64,000 nucleotides of DNA from positions 1-64,000 of the forward strand of contig NZ_JBODJB010000001.1 in assembly GCF_050611725.1 (NCBI RefSeq), written 5' to 3'. Under the pieces are notes generated by a model, which was given only the letters and a program-made list of their open reading frames with translations, ran no database searches and was not told the DNA's origin. The translations under genes and the position numbers were made by a program. Position 1 is the first letter of the stretch, and each line of letters opens with the position of its first letter. Below, in pieces: positions 27,231 through 35,989 of this stretch. The stretch is from Ferruginibacter sp050611725. GTDB lineage: Bacteria; Bacteroidota; Bacteroidia; Chitinophagales; Chitinophagaceae.

Positions 27231-27869
27231 TTATTTCACACACCAAGCTAATGCCAGCTGACTGAAAAATTTAACTTCTACGTTTAACGAAACTGCATCA
27301 TACTTTGATAATATGCAAGATGCTGTTGCAGTTTCTAAATTTTTAAAATCAAATGTCCTTATCTGCATATGTTCTTTAAAATCCAGTTCACCTTTTCCCT
27401 CCCATTTAAAAATAGTTTCTTTAATACTCCAAGCCGAAGTTAATAATTGAATGAGCGGCAGATCATTTGTGGTATTACTATTTTGCAAAAGTATTTGTTC
27501 TGCTTCACTCAAATATTTATGCTTTACTCGTTCAACTTTATCTGTATATAATTCAATATCTACACCTACCCTATTCTTTGTACTAACAATTGCTGCTGCA
27601 AAATCTCCGCAATGGGATATGGAAAAATGATACGCTTCGTCTACCAAAAAAGGTTTCCTCGTATCGGCTACCTGAATTAAACTGTGAGGAAAATCAGGGA
27701 ACAATTCTTTTAACAAAAATCTGCCTGCCAAATGCTGCAAACGCTTGTGTGGATGGGTGATGCTCCTTTGTAAAGGCACCTGCAATAAAAAAAAATCTTC
27801 CGATTCGGTAATATGCCAAATAGCCAATTTAGTGGCCTCGTTGATATTTTGTTGATAAACCAAAGGCAT
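27231..27869 (-). CDS. 4'-phosphopantetheinyl transferase, Sfp type
   Basis: The 212-residue enzyme has the Sfp/EntD signature set: RKPFL, FSISHCGDFAAAIVS, VGVDIE (Mg/CoA-binding Asp and Glu) and SAWSIKETIFKW (W-x-x-KE-x-x-x-K). It transfers phosphopantetheine from CoA to a carrier-protein Ser. No PKS/NRPS carrier lies nearby, so its target may be the fatty acid ACP or a remote pathway. An A-rich tandem (AATGAAAA repeats, 27877-27904) lies upstream of its start. Confidence 0.88.
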   Translation of the reverse strand: MPLVYQQNINEATKLAIWHITESEDFFLLQVPLQRSITHPHKRLQHLAGRFLLKELFPDFPHSLIQVADTRKPFLVDEAYHFSISHCGDFAAAIVSTKNRVGVDIELYTDKVERVKHKYLSEAEQILLQNSNTTNDLPLIQLLTSAWSIKETIFKWEGKGELDFKEHMQIRTFDFKNLETATASCILSKYDAVSLNVEVKFFSQLALAWCVK

Positions 27870-27962
27870 AGAAACAATGAAAAATGAAAAATGAAAAATG
27901 AAAAATTTACTTTTACAAAATAACGATTAAACCATTTAACATTACATAAATAATTAAGAACA

Positions 27963-28499
27963 ATGATACTTAGTGATTCACGCATTTTAGAGGAAATTGA
28001 AAAAGGCACCATCAAAGTTGTACCTTATAACAGAGAATGTTTAGGCAGTAACAGCTATGATGTACATTTAGGGAAACACCTTGCAACTTATACCAACAAA
28101 GAATTAGACGCTAAGGCACACAACACTATTGAGCATTTTGAAATACCTGACGAAGGTTTTGTTTTACAACCACACGAATTTTATCTCGGTGTTACAGAAG
28201 AATATACTGAAACACATGCACACGTTCCTTTCTTAGAAGGCAAATCTTCTACTGGGCGTTTGGGTATTGACATACACGCTACCGCCGGCAAAGGTGATGT
28301 TGGATTTTGTGGTAACTGGACTTTAGAAATTTCTGTAAAAAAACCCGTACGAGTGTATAAAGGGATGCCAATCGGTCAATTAATTTATTTCCCTGCCGAT
28401 GGTGAGATCATTGTAAAATACAATCAGAAGAAAAACGCCAAATACAGTGGCCAGCCTAATAAGCCGGTAGAGAGCATGATGTGGAAGAACAGTTTTTAG
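27963..28499 (+). CDS. dcd: dCTP deaminase
   Basis: The 178-residue trimeric enzyme converts dCTP to dUTP for dTMP synthesis. Recognisable are MILSDSRILEEIEKG, GSNSYDVHLG, the substrate/catalytic FLEGKSSTGRLGIDIHATAG with EGKSS, GDVGFCGNWTLEI and the C-terminal KYSGQP. The length fits the family. Confidence 0.95.
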   Translation: MILSDSRILEEIEKGTIKVVPYNRECLGSNSYDVHLGKHLATYTNKELDAKAHNTIEHFEIPDEGFVLQPHEFYLGVTEEYTETHAHVPFLEGKSSTGRLGIDIHATAGKGDVGFCGNWTLEISVKKPVRVYKGMPIGQLIYFPADGEIIVKYNQKKNAKYSGQPNKPVESMMWKNSF

Positions 28500-28510
28500 A
28501 ACAACTTCAA

Positions 28511-28582
28511 TGGATTAACTATAAGGGATAAGTGTGCTAACAATATGCTTCTCCCTTGTGACTTGCAGTTTGTAGCTTGCCC
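28511..28582. repeat. Palindromic intergenic repeat, truncated copy
   Basis: Carries AAGGGATAAGTGTGCT, TATGCTTCTCCCTTGTGACTT and TTTGTAGCTTGCC, matching the loop and right arm of the element at 41749-41832, with most of the left arm missing. Located between convergent genes. Confidence 0.6.
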
Positions 28583-28584
28583 TT

Positions 28585-29661
28585 CTATATCCTCCCATAT
28601 TTTTTATAGTACGCTATTAGCAGCCCTGTCACCTCATCATAACTAAAAACACCGGCCGGTTGATCATTGCTTTGTAAAAATTTTCCGTACATCCATCTGA
28701 TAATAGGCTCAACCGGGTTTCTGTGCTGTTCCATGAATGTTTTCCATTGTTGCAGATCTGCTTTCACTTCAGGTAAAAGTTTTGCTTTATTCTGTATTGC
28801 TGTAACACTATCTACCCTATACAAGGTTCTGTTAGCATATGTAAAAAGATCAACGTATACCGAATAATTAAACCAGGAACTCCTTGATCCGGATGCAGCT
28901 AAATATCCAACAAAATTTGCTTCATCTTCTTTTGCATAGCCAAGCTGATGGGCCATTTCATGACAAGTTGTGTAGGGCTGCAAAAAAATCGGAACACTTG
29001 TATTCACATTCGCTTCGCCGGTAAGCGGATTATAATAACCAATGAAACCAAGATAATTACCCACCCATCCCCATAAAGATTTTTTAACGGATGGTGTTTC
29101 GTAATTTAGGAAACTATACCGCTTGTTAAGTGCTGCATAAGCATCAAGAACTCCTCTGTAAATTTCTTTGTGGGAAATGTCAGTCGTTTTTTTTGATAAC
29201 CTTATTTTGCTTTCATTCACTCTTTGTAACAAAATAGAGTCAATCATTTTTAATTCCGGAACAGAATATTTTTCTACGCTTAAACCAAGTTGCGATGCAA
29301 TACCTTTTCTATTGTAATTGATTCCCCAAAAAATATTAAAGGCTGAGTATAGAATTAAGGAAAGAACAAGCAACTTATAAAAAACAAGTTGAAGCCGTTC
29401 TGTATTCATCTGTTTTTGGAAAACAGCTTTCATAAATTTTACCAAAGTCCACAATAGCCAAATTACGGCAATTCCGTAAATAATATCTCCCAGGCTAAAG
29501 GGGATCCATCCAAACGAAAAACGTAAAATTTTACTTATTACCGGATATATGCCTGCCGAGTAATAATTTTCTACCCGATCGCCATCCATGGAAAACAACT
29601 TAATGAGGATAGCTACCATCCCCAAAAAAACAAGTACAAACCATTTAGTTCTATATTTCAT
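28585..29661 (-). CDS. DUF3810 membrane protein with zinc-metallopeptidase motif
   Basis: The 358-residue protein has about three N-terminal membrane segments (FVLVFLGMVAILI; GDIIYGIAVIWLLWTLV; LLVLSLILYSAFNIFWGINYNRKG), then a soluble domain with TTCHEMAHQLGYAKEDEANF. This HExxH plus downstream glutamate fits a gluzincin-type zinc site. The WGINYNR and SYLFNYET...YLGFIGYYNPLTGEA parts fit DUF3810. Peptidase activity has not been shown for this family as far as I know. Confidence 0.85.
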   Translation of the reverse strand: MKYRTKWFVLVFLGMVAILIKLFSMDGDRVENYYSAGIYPVISKILRFSFGWIPFSLGDIIYGIAVIWLLWTLVKFMKAVFQKQMNTERLQLVFYKLLVLSLILYSAFNIFWGINYNRKGIASQLGLSVEKYSVPELKMIDSILLQRVNESKIRLSKKTTDISHKEIYRGVLDAYAALNKRYSFLNYETPSVKKSLWGWVGNYLGFIGYYNPLTGEANVNTSVPIFLQPYTTCHEMAHQLGYAKEDEANFVGYLAASGSRSSWFNYSVYVDLFTYANRTLYRVDSVTAIQNKAKLLPEVKADLQQWKTFMEQHRNPVEPIIRWMYGKFLQSNDQPAGVFSYDEVTGLLIAYYKKYGRI

Positions 29662-29782
29662 ATATACCTGAATAACAATGAATAAAGCCCAATTTAAAAG
29701 AGGTTAATCCCCAAAGTATCAAGCTAAGTTATCTTTTTGTATTTTAATTCAAAATTCAAAATTTATAATTCAATTTTTTTTG

Positions 29783-29790
29783 TACCTTTG
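29783..29790 (+). promoter_or_regulatory. Bacteroidota -7 promoter box TACCTTTG for yceD-rpmF-plsX
   Basis: TACCTTTG followed by C fits the TAnnTTTG consensus closely, 22 bases before the ATG of the DUF177 gene. The upstream stretch is a T-run without a clear -33 TTG. Confidence 0.6.
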
Positions 29791-29811
29791 CCGTCCTTTA
29801 AACCAGCGGAA

Positions 29812-30360
29812 ATGGGAAAAAGAAAGGCATTTGAGATAGCATTTGTAGGTTTAAAGCCTGGTATTCACGAGTTTACGTACGAAGTGAATGATGAGTTCTT
29901 TGGCGAAATTGACAATAGAGACTTTGCTAATTGCAATGCAACGGTAAAGCTTCAGTTAGATAAAAAGAATAGCTTTTTTTTACTCAAGTTTGAAATTGGC
30001 GGTAAAGCAGATGTTGTTTGCGATAAATGCGGCAACACCCTTACCAAAGATCTTTGGGATGAGTTCAATATGCTGGTTAAAATGGTTGATAATCCTGAAG
30101 AGATGAACGATCAGGAAGATGATCCGGATGTTTTTTACATCTCAAGAACAGAAAGCCATTTGCAGCTAAATGATTGGATATTCGAGTTTGTAACGCTGAG
30201 TATTCCCAATCAAAAAAAATGCAGTGAAGAAGAGTTTGGAGGTGAGAAATGCAATTTGGAAGTATTGAAAAAGCTAAAAGAAATGGAGGTTAAGTACAGC
30301 GGCCAAAATGCCGATAATATCTGGAAAGACCTTGATCAATTTAAAGAAAACAAAAATTAA
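29812..30360 (+). CDS. YceD/DUF177 family protein
   Basis: The 182-residue protein lies directly upstream of rpmF, the conserved position of YceD (implicated in 23S rRNA maturation in other bacteria and plastids). It contains LKFEIGGKADVVCDKCGNTLT and a second Cys pair (KKCSEEEFGGEKCN), which could bind zinc. ATG 29812 (MGKRKAFEIAF) is chosen because an upstream start would lie before the promoter box. Confidence 0.85.
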   Translation: MGKRKAFEIAFVGLKPGIHEFTYEVNDEFFGEIDNRDFANCNATVKLQLDKKNSFFLLKFEIGGKADVVCDKCGNTLTKDLWDEFNMLVKMVDNPEEMNDQEDDPDVFYISRTESHLQLNDWIFEFVTLSIPNQKKCSEEEFGGEKCNLEVLKKLKEMEVKYSGQNADNIWKDLDQFKENKN

Positions 30361-30387
30361 ATAATTAACAACGTAAAATAAGAAGTC

Positions 30388-30582
30388 ATGCCAAATCCGA
30401 AACGACGCCATTCGCAGCAACGCAGTGCAAAGAGAAGGACGCATTATAAAGCATCAGAAACTACTTTAACTGTAGATAAAACTACCGGCCTTACACACGT
30501 ACGTCACCGTGCTCATGTAAGTGAAGGTAAATTGTACTACAAAGGACAGGTTGTAGCTGAAAAAGCTCCATTAAAAGCTTAG
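30388..30582 (+). CDS. rpmF: 50S ribosomal protein L32
   Basis: The 64-residue basic protein beginning MPNPKRRHSQQRSAKRRTHY, with HVRHRAH in place of the C-terminal zinc cysteines of some L32 proteins (a Cys-free form). It sits 27 bp after yceD and 89 bp before plsX, the classic order. Confidence 0.95.
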   Translation: MPNPKRRHSQQRSAKRRTHYKASETTLTVDKTTGLTHVRHRAHVSEGKLYYKGQVVAEKAPLKA

Positions 30583-30671
30583 TATTTCCTAAAAATATTA
30601 ATTCCGAAATTCTAAATTCCAGACTAAAATAGTTTGGGGTTTAGAATTTTTTTATTCGTTACTTTTATCCC

Positions 30672-31613
30672 ATGAATATAGGTATTGATATGATGGGTGG
30701 CGATTACGCCCCTTTAGAAGCCGTAAAAGGAATTTCATTATTCATGAATGATGTGCAGACATCTGTACAACTCACCCTAATTGGGGATGAGCAAAAACTC
30801 AATGAGTTACTTGAATTAAATTCCATCGACCCCAAAAATATTACAGTTGTTCATGCATCACAGGTAATAGAAATGCAGGAGCATCCTACCAAGGCATTAA
30901 AAGAAAAGCAACAATCATCCATCGCTATCGGTTTTCATTTATTGGCCACCGGCAAAATAGATGCATTTATTAGCGCAGGTAATACCGGTGCAATGATGGT
31001 GGGTTCTTTGTTCAGCATAAAAGCTATTGAAGGCGTAAGCCGCCCTACCATTGGTGCTTATATGCCAAGAGAAAATGGAAAATTAGGGGTATTGCTCGAC
31101 GCAGGTATCAATGCAGATTGTAAACCTGAAAACCTGAATCAGTTTGCAATATTGGGATCATTATTTGCAGAACATGTTTTAGGCATCAGCAATCCCAAAG
31201 TTGGTCTTATCAATTTAGGAGAAGAAGAAGGTAAAGGAAACATTTTGGCACAAGCTACTTATCCTTTACTAAAAGAAAATACACAAATAAATTTTATCGG
31301 CAATATTGAAGGAAGGGACATCTTAATAGACAAAGCCGATGTAATGGTTTGCGATGGCTTTACAGGTAATGTAGTATTGAAAATGGCCGAAAGTATTCAT
31401 GATATAGTACAACGCAGAGGCATACACGACGAACATTTTGAAAGATTTAATTTCGAAATGTATGGAGGTGTTCCGGTATTAGGTGTAAACAAACCCGTTA
31501 TCATCGGACATGGTATTTCTCATGCAATAGCGTTTAAAAGTATGATCATGACCGCACAACGAATGCTGGAAAAAGCATTAATAGATAAGATGAAAGCAGC
31601 CTTTACTGCATAA
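30672..31613 (+). CDS. plsX: Phosphate acyltransferase PlsX
   Basis: The 313-residue enzyme makes acyl-phosphate from acyl-ACP for phospholipid synthesis. It starts IGIDMMGGDYAPLEAVKG, with SAGNTGAMMVGS, RPTIGAYMP, DAGINADCKPENL, GNIEGRDI and VCDGFTGNVVLKMAES, all typical. fabH, which often follows, is absent; a strong terminator follows instead. Confidence 0.95.
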   Translation: MNIGIDMMGGDYAPLEAVKGISLFMNDVQTSVQLTLIGDEQKLNELLELNSIDPKNITVVHASQVIEMQEHPTKALKEKQQSSIAIGFHLLATGKIDAFISAGNTGAMMVGSLFSIKAIEGVSRPTIGAYMPRENGKLGVLLDAGINADCKPENLNQFAILGSLFAEHVLGISNPKVGLINLGEEEGKGNILAQATYPLLKENTQINFIGNIEGRDILIDKADVMVCDGFTGNVVLKMAESIHDIVQRRGIHDEHFERFNFEMYGGVPVLGVNKPVIIGHGISHAIAFKSMIMTAQRMLEKALIDKMKAAFTA

Positions 31614-31625
31614 ACTTAAGAAAAT

Positions 31626-31659
31626 AAAAAAGCCCTCTGTAAATGCAGAGGGCTTTTTT
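31626..31659. terminator. Bidirectional Rho-independent terminator
   Basis: AAAAAAGCCCTCTG (31626-31639) pairs with CAGAGGGCTTTTTT (31646-31659), loop TAAATG. A-run and T-run on both sides let it serve plsX and the convergent barrel gene. Confidence 0.92.
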
Positions 31660-31673
31660 ATTAATAGGTAGAA

Positions 31674-32198
31674 TTATTTTTTACCTAAATGAATTTGGAA
31701 ACCTGCTTTTAATCCGAAAGAGTTTGTTGGATCTGAATCTGATTTCCATTTTTCTGAACCATAAGCAAGTGCAACTTCTAAAGCTATACTTTTGTTCAAG
31801 AAGAATGCAGGACCAGCTGATAATTCCCAATTTGTAAAGCTTTCTGAATCACCAGTTTTTGGTTTCCAACTACCGAAACCAAATTTACCATTCACAAATA
31901 ATTTTGCGTTAGTACCAATTGGTAAGAAATAATAACGTGCAAATGGCGCAAAGCCAAATTGAGTGTAAGAATCTTTTACTGATGACAAATCGATACCTGC
32001 ACCTACAGCAATATCCTGAGCAACGAAATAACCAATTGCCGGAGATATATTTACACGGGTAACCGCATCAGCTGGTTTTTGTTTTTCAGATGCAAAACTT
32101 GCAGAACCGCCTAATAACCAGGTTCCTTTTTCGGTTTGAGCATTAGCACTTGCTGTAGCCAAAGCCACAATCGCTAAACTTAAGATTACTTTTTTCAT
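31674..32198 (-). CDS. Outer-membrane beta-barrel protein (OmpW/PorT-like, small)
   Basis: The 174-residue protein has a signal peptide MKKVILSLAIVALATASANAQ, then eight or so amphipathic strands (GTWLLGGSASFASEK, SPAIGYFVAQDIAVGAGIDLS, FAPFARYYFLPIG, and others) and the C-terminus GLKAGFQIHLGKK. This is a typical small 8-strand barrel. The start at 32198 is chosen for the signal peptide. Ligand unknown. Confidence 0.82.
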   Translation of the reverse strand: MKKVILSLAIVALATASANAQTEKGTWLLGGSASFASEKQKPADAVTRVNISPAIGYFVAQDIAVGAGIDLSSVKDSYTQFGFAPFARYYFLPIGTNAKLFVNGKFGFGSWKPKTGDSESFTNWELSAGPAFFLNKSIALEVALAYGSEKWKSDSDPTNSFGLKAGFQIHLGKK

Positions 32199-32310
32199 GT
32201 TACTTGATTTTTGGTTTTTAATGTGTAAAATCATTACTGCAAGTTTACGGCAAACCCATGAGGTTGTTTTCGATATGCAGCAATATGCAAAGATTAATAT
32301 AATTTATATC

Positions 32311-32340
32311 ATCTTTATACCCTAAAGTGGGTATAAAGAT
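32311..32340. promoter_or_regulatory. 12-bp perfect inverted repeat, candidate operator
   Basis: ATCTTTATACCC (32311-32322) and GGGTATAAAGAT (32329-32340), spacer TAAAGT. No T-tract follows on either strand, and it lies between divergent genes, which suits an operator better than a terminator. Confidence 0.4.
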
Positions 32341-32507
32341 CAATTTTTGGTAGTTTTCAACAGAAAAATGGCATTTGTTGAAAAGTTGCATTAAATAAAA
32401 AAAACATATTTATAAAATTATATATATAAAATAAGCGCTAGTTATAAAGCGCCTAATTAATACCGAGCTATATTGACCGGGTACAATTATTTCACAGGTT
32501 AAATCAG

Positions 32508-32515
32508 TAATTTTG
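32508..32515 (+). promoter_or_regulatory. Bacteroidota -7 promoter box TAATTTTG for kdsA
   Basis: TAATTTTG ends 4 bases before the kdsA ATG at 32520. With a start site 5-7 bases after the box, the transcript would be leaderless or nearly so. Confidence 0.45.
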
Positions 32516-32519
32516 ACGC

Positions 32520-33341
32520 ATGGAAAAATATCTAGGAGATCTATTTGAGGCCCAAACATATGATAGCAATAGCTTTTTTTTAATTGCCGGGCCATGTGTG
32601 GTAGAAGATGAAACGGTAGTAATGGAAATTGCCGATAAAGTTTCGAGTATTTGCAAAAAATTATCGATACCTTATGTGTTTAAAGCCTCTTACAGAAAAG
32701 CTAATAGAACCAGTGCCGATTCTTTCACCGGAATTGGGGATGAAAAAGCACTTGAACTGATACAAAAAACGGGAAAAAAGTTCTCTCTTCCTACAACTAC
32801 AGATATTCATACCGCTGCCGAAGCTGCTTTAGCAGCTCAGTATGTAGACATTCTTCAGATCCCTGCATTTCTTTGCAGACAAACCGATCTTTTAATTGCA
32901 GCCGCAGAAACAGGAAAGATCATCAACGTAAAAAAAGGACAGTTCCTAAGCGGCCCCTCAATGAAATTCGCTGCAGACAAAGTACGTAATGCAGGTAATA
33001 ATAAAATAATGCTAACAGATAGAGGTAATACTTTTGGCTACCAGGATCTTGTAGTTGACTTCAGAAATATTCCCTGGATGAAAGAAAATAATGTACCTGT
33101 AATAATGGATTGCACACACAGCTTACAACAACCCAATCAAACAAGCGGCGTTACAGGTGGCAACCCCCAATTAATTGAAACCATTGCTAAAGCTGCTATT
33201 GCAACCGGGGCAGATGGCTTGTTTATTGAAACACACCCCAATCCGTCGGTCGCCAAAAGTGATGGTGCCAATATGTTGCCTTTAAACTTACTCGAACCAT
33301 TATTGGAAAAACTGGTTCGCCTAAAAAAGGCTGTAAACTAA
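32520..33341 (+). CDS. kdsA: 3-deoxy-8-phosphooctulonate synthase
   Basis: The 273-residue enzyme condenses PEP with arabinose 5-phosphate in Kdo synthesis for lipid A. Recognisable: LIAGPCVVED, FKASYRKANRTS, PTTTDIHTAAEA, ILQIPAFLCRQTDLL, VKKGQFLSGPSMK, DRGNTFGYQDLVVDFR, DCTHSLQQP and HPNPSVAKSDG. The N in place of Cys and the CVVED start help distinguish metal-dependent and independent classes, but I do not assign one. Single-gene unit. Confidence 0.95.
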   Translation: MEKYLGDLFEAQTYDSNSFFLIAGPCVVEDETVVMEIADKVSSICKKLSIPYVFKASYRKANRTSADSFTGIGDEKALELIQKTGKKFSLPTTTDIHTAAEAALAAQYVDILQIPAFLCRQTDLLIAAAETGKIINVKKGQFLSGPSMKFAADKVRNAGNNKIMLTDRGNTFGYQDLVVDFRNIPWMKENNVPVIMDCTHSLQQPNQTSGVTGGNPQLIETIAKAAIATGADGLFIETHPNPSVAKSDGANMLPLNLLEPLLEKLVRLKKAVN

Positions 33342-33367
33342 ATTGTCCCGCCAAGGGCAGGACAATT
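33341..33367 (+). terminator. Weak terminator-like hairpin after kdsA
   Basis: AATTGTCC (33341-33348) pairs with GGACAATT (33360-33367), followed by only a short T-rich stretch. Starts on the last base of the stop codon. Confidence 0.4.
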
Positions 33368-33569
33368 TCTTACATCAAAAACCATCAATAATCAAAAAAT
33401 CTATTGGTAATTCACAGACTGAATAAAAGCGGAAATATTTTTTGCTGGCAGCAATTTTCTTTCGTGTGCAAGGTACACTAAGTGTACTTCTAAAAAATAC
33501 CTTATTCAGACAGTTCAATAATTGCAAAGGTCATATTAATGCAAACGTTCTCGGTAAAATATATAGGTT

Positions 33570-34559
33570 TTATATATCGCTGGGCAGAATATTAAATTCT
33601 TTTTTAAAAGCTATCGTAAAGTTGCTCAGGTTTTTAAAATTCAACATTAAACCAACTTCTTTCACAGAATATTTACGAGTTACCAATAGAGAATTTGCTT
33701 TTAGCATCCTGTTCTTTTGATAATATTCATATATACTTAATCCGTATATCTTTTTGAAAAGCGTTTTAAGTTTAGTTTCACTCATAGCAGCTTGTCTCGC
33801 CAGTTGTGCAATAGTGGGTGGGGCCACAGAAAAATCTCTTACCAATGCCGACTCTACATTCATTAATTGTTGAATCGTTTCATCATCTAGGCTGCTACGA
33901 AAGTTTTTAGGGTCGATCTTTTCATAAAGTCGTGTAAAAAACCTTTCTATTAAAAGCATTATTCGGTTTTGAATAATTACACTTTTCAACGGTTTATTAT
34001 TCCTATCCGCTTCCAGTACCTCATTCAAAAGAAAACGGTATTCTGTATCAAATGGTTCAAAATTAAGGCTGGCGGTTTTCAGAGAAAGATATTTCTGTAT
34101 CACATTGTCGTTGGAGTCTATCCCTAAATATTTGGCAAGCCATTCTTTAGTGATAAGTACGTTGATACTTTTAATAGCGCTTCCTTTACTTAAAGCAAAA
34201 CCAAAATCGAGTAAAGAACTGGTTAGTAAAACAGCCGATCGGCTCTGCCAAACTGAACTTGACAATTCTTCTCTGCCGAATTTCACCGTTAGTTTATCCG
34301 CTATTTTTATCTCATCAAATCTCAATGCATAAAATTCATCGGGTGATTTTGTTCTTGTTATACAAAAATCCTGATTCAATGTAACACTAATAATATATGC
34401 CTGTAAACCATTAGGTAGAGTAATTACCTTATTGTAACCATCGGCAAAAGAAGTCGGAAAGTCTAATCTGTTATCTTCACTAACGGATGCGCCTACCGCT
34501 TTTGCCAGATCGGCCAAAAACGCATAATAATCCTTATGTGTATAGTTGAGATAAAACAT
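33570..34559 (-). CDS. AraC-family transcriptional regulator (tandem paralogue A)
   Basis: The 329-residue protein has an AraC-type double HTH in the last ~100 residues: PPTIAQLARQAAMSETKLKTLFKKIYG and SVKEVGLMLNFKNLSNFTIAFKKEF. The N-terminal ~220 residues resemble those of the neighbouring paralogue (start FYLNYTHKDYYAFLADLA) and no ligand-binding family is recognised. It is 24 bp downstream of the paralogue on the same strand. Target genes unknown. Confidence 0.85.
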   Translation of the reverse strand: MFYLNYTHKDYYAFLADLAKAVGASVSEDNRLDFPTSFADGYNKVITLPNGLQAYIISVTLNQDFCITRTKSPDEFYALRFDEIKIADKLTVKFGREELSSSVWQSRSAVLLTSSLLDFGFALSKGSAIKSINVLITKEWLAKYLGIDSNDNVIQKYLSLKTASLNFEPFDTEYRFLLNEVLEADRNNKPLKSVIIQNRIMLLIERFFTRLYEKIDPKNFRSSLDDETIQQLMNVESALVRDFSVAPPTIAQLARQAAMSETKLKTLFKKIYGLSIYEYYQKNRMLKANSLLVTRKYSVKEVGLMLNFKNLSNFTIAFKKEFNILPSDI

Positions 34560-34582
34560 AAAAGAGCAATGTTACAACAGTA

Positions 34583-35578
34583 TTAATTATTTGCAACAAT
34601 ATCTCCAGGAGATATTTTGTATTGTTTCTTAAATGCAACAATAAAATTAGAAGGATTATTATAACCTATAGCTTCTGCTGTTTCTTTTACATTGCATTTT
34701 CCCGTAACCAATAGTTCTTTGGCTTTTTGCAGTCGCAGTTTCTGATAATATGCATAGATACTATCGCCATACAAATTTTTAAAACTCTTTTTCAACTTAG
34801 TTGTGCTCATCGATACCAATCTCGAAAACTCATCGATTGTAGGAGGCTGTTCGCTAAAATCATTTACCAGTATTTGCTCCACTCTTATCAAACGATTGAT
34901 ATCGTCTTGGTTTATATCAAATCTGCCCTGCAGTAATGACATTTTATCAAATAATTTCGAAAAAAAACGTTCAACTAGCAACGATACCCTGTTTTGTAAG
35001 AACACATTTTTCAGCGGATTATCTTTTTCTATCCGCCATAGGTCATTCAATAATTTTTGATATTCACTATCTAATTTTTCAATATCAAAACTTTCTGTTT
35101 TAAGAGATAGATATTTTTGTAAAACCTCTGCATCACTATCTAAGCCCAAATATTTTTTAAGCCACTTTCTGTTGAAAAGTATTTTAACGGATTTCATATT
35201 GATGCCAGCCGGAATCTCTTCTGTGTTTTTAAAAAGATTACTGGTAAGCCTTGCAACTGAATGTACCGTATTTGTTTTTTGCAATATTTCTTCTTCAACC
35301 GTAAACTTAAATGTATCGGTGATCTTCATATCATCAAAATGAAGAATATAATATTGCTCATCCGACTTTTCTCGTATGGTTAATATTGGATTATTGAAAA
35401 CTGCATCGATCAAAAAAACCTGCAATTCATCGAATAAACTAAAGACCTTGATCACACCCTTACCAACCGGCTCATTCACAATTACAAAATCCTCATTCTT
35501 ATATGGAATGCCTAAGGTGAAAGCAAGATCTTTCAACAGCTTTTGGTAATTGGTATGATGTATATTGAACACAACCAT
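34583..35578 (-). CDS. AraC-family transcriptional regulator (tandem paralogue B)
   Basis: The 331-residue paralogue of the preceding entry has HTH segments PPTIDEFSRLVSMSTTKLKKSFKNLYG and NVKETAEAIGYNNPSNFIVAFKKQY. The two share layout over the whole length, including YLGLDSDAEVLQKYLSLKTES versus YLGIDSNDNVIQKYLSLKTAS in the middle, showing tandem duplication followed by marked divergence. The sensor half is unknown. Confidence 0.85.
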   Translation of the reverse strand: MVVFNIHHTNYQKLLKDLAFTLGIPYKNEDFVIVNEPVGKGVIKVFSLFDELQVFLIDAVFNNPILTIREKSDEQYYILHFDDMKITDTFKFTVEEEILQKTNTVHSVARLTSNLFKNTEEIPAGINMKSVKILFNRKWLKKYLGLDSDAEVLQKYLSLKTESFDIEKLDSEYQKLLNDLWRIEKDNPLKNVFLQNRVSLLVERFFSKLFDKMSLLQGRFDINQDDINRLIRVEQILVNDFSEQPPTIDEFSRLVSMSTTKLKKSFKNLYGDSIYAYYQKLRLQKAKELLVTGKCNVKETAEAIGYNNPSNFIVAFKKQYKISPGDIVANN

Positions 35579-35618
35579 GAGAAAAAGTTGAAGGTAGAAA
35601 CTGATGAGACCTGAACTG

Positions 35619-35840
35619 TTAAAGGTATCTTAACGGATTGCGTCTTGCATTGAGGATATATCGTTTAATGTTCATCCAAAAAGCGATGAATAAATATATT
35701 ATCAGGGGCGACCCCATCGTCATAAAAGATATGTATATAAAGTATTTCCTGATGGTTGAAGTTGCAATACCCATCCGCTCACCGATTGCCGAACAAACTC
35801 CAAACACATGCCATTCGATAAAATGCTTCAATCGATTCAT
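35619..35840 (-). CDS. PspC-domain membrane protein
   Basis: The 73-residue protein starting MNRLKHFIEWHVFGVCSAIG has the PspC layout: FGVCSAIGERMGIATSTIRKYFIY then a membrane helix (MGSPLIIYLFIAFW) and basic tail. PspC proteins take part in envelope stress responses. An upstream start at 35918 would add 26 residues without clear homology, so ATG 35840 is chosen. Confidence 0.78.
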   Translation of the reverse strand: MNRLKHFIEWHVFGVCSAIGERMGIATSTIRKYFIYISFMTMGSPLIIYLFIAFWMNIKRYILNARRNPLRYL

Positions 35841-35907
35841 AGCCCAATTTACAAAAAATAATAGAAATAACCTACAAATTTCCTGTCTTAGCTTGACTGT
35901 TTTGTTG

Positions 35908-35915
35908 TAATTTTG
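35908..35915 (+). promoter_or_regulatory. Bacteroidota -7 promoter box TAATTTTG for aconitase
   Basis: TAATTTTG about 75 bases before the aconitase ATG, with TTGAC at 35893 somewhat too close for an ideal -33 element. Confidence 0.45.
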
Positions 35916-35989
35916 CAAAATGAAATAAGCAGGTATCCTGTTTTTTCCAATCTATTCTTCAAATCATAATCCCAAAATTGTAATTAGCT

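Larger units (their letters stand above)
32199..32519. other. Divergent intergenic region, AT-rich
   Basis: No coding potential seen. Holds a perfect 12-bp palindrome (32311-32340) and the kdsA -7 box. The stretch 32395-32435 is almost pure A/T. Confidence 0.6.

Noticed and set aside
33442..33720. 92-residue + strand ORF after kdsA
   Set aside because: Overlaps the 3' end of the AraC gene on the other strand and has no protein-like features.
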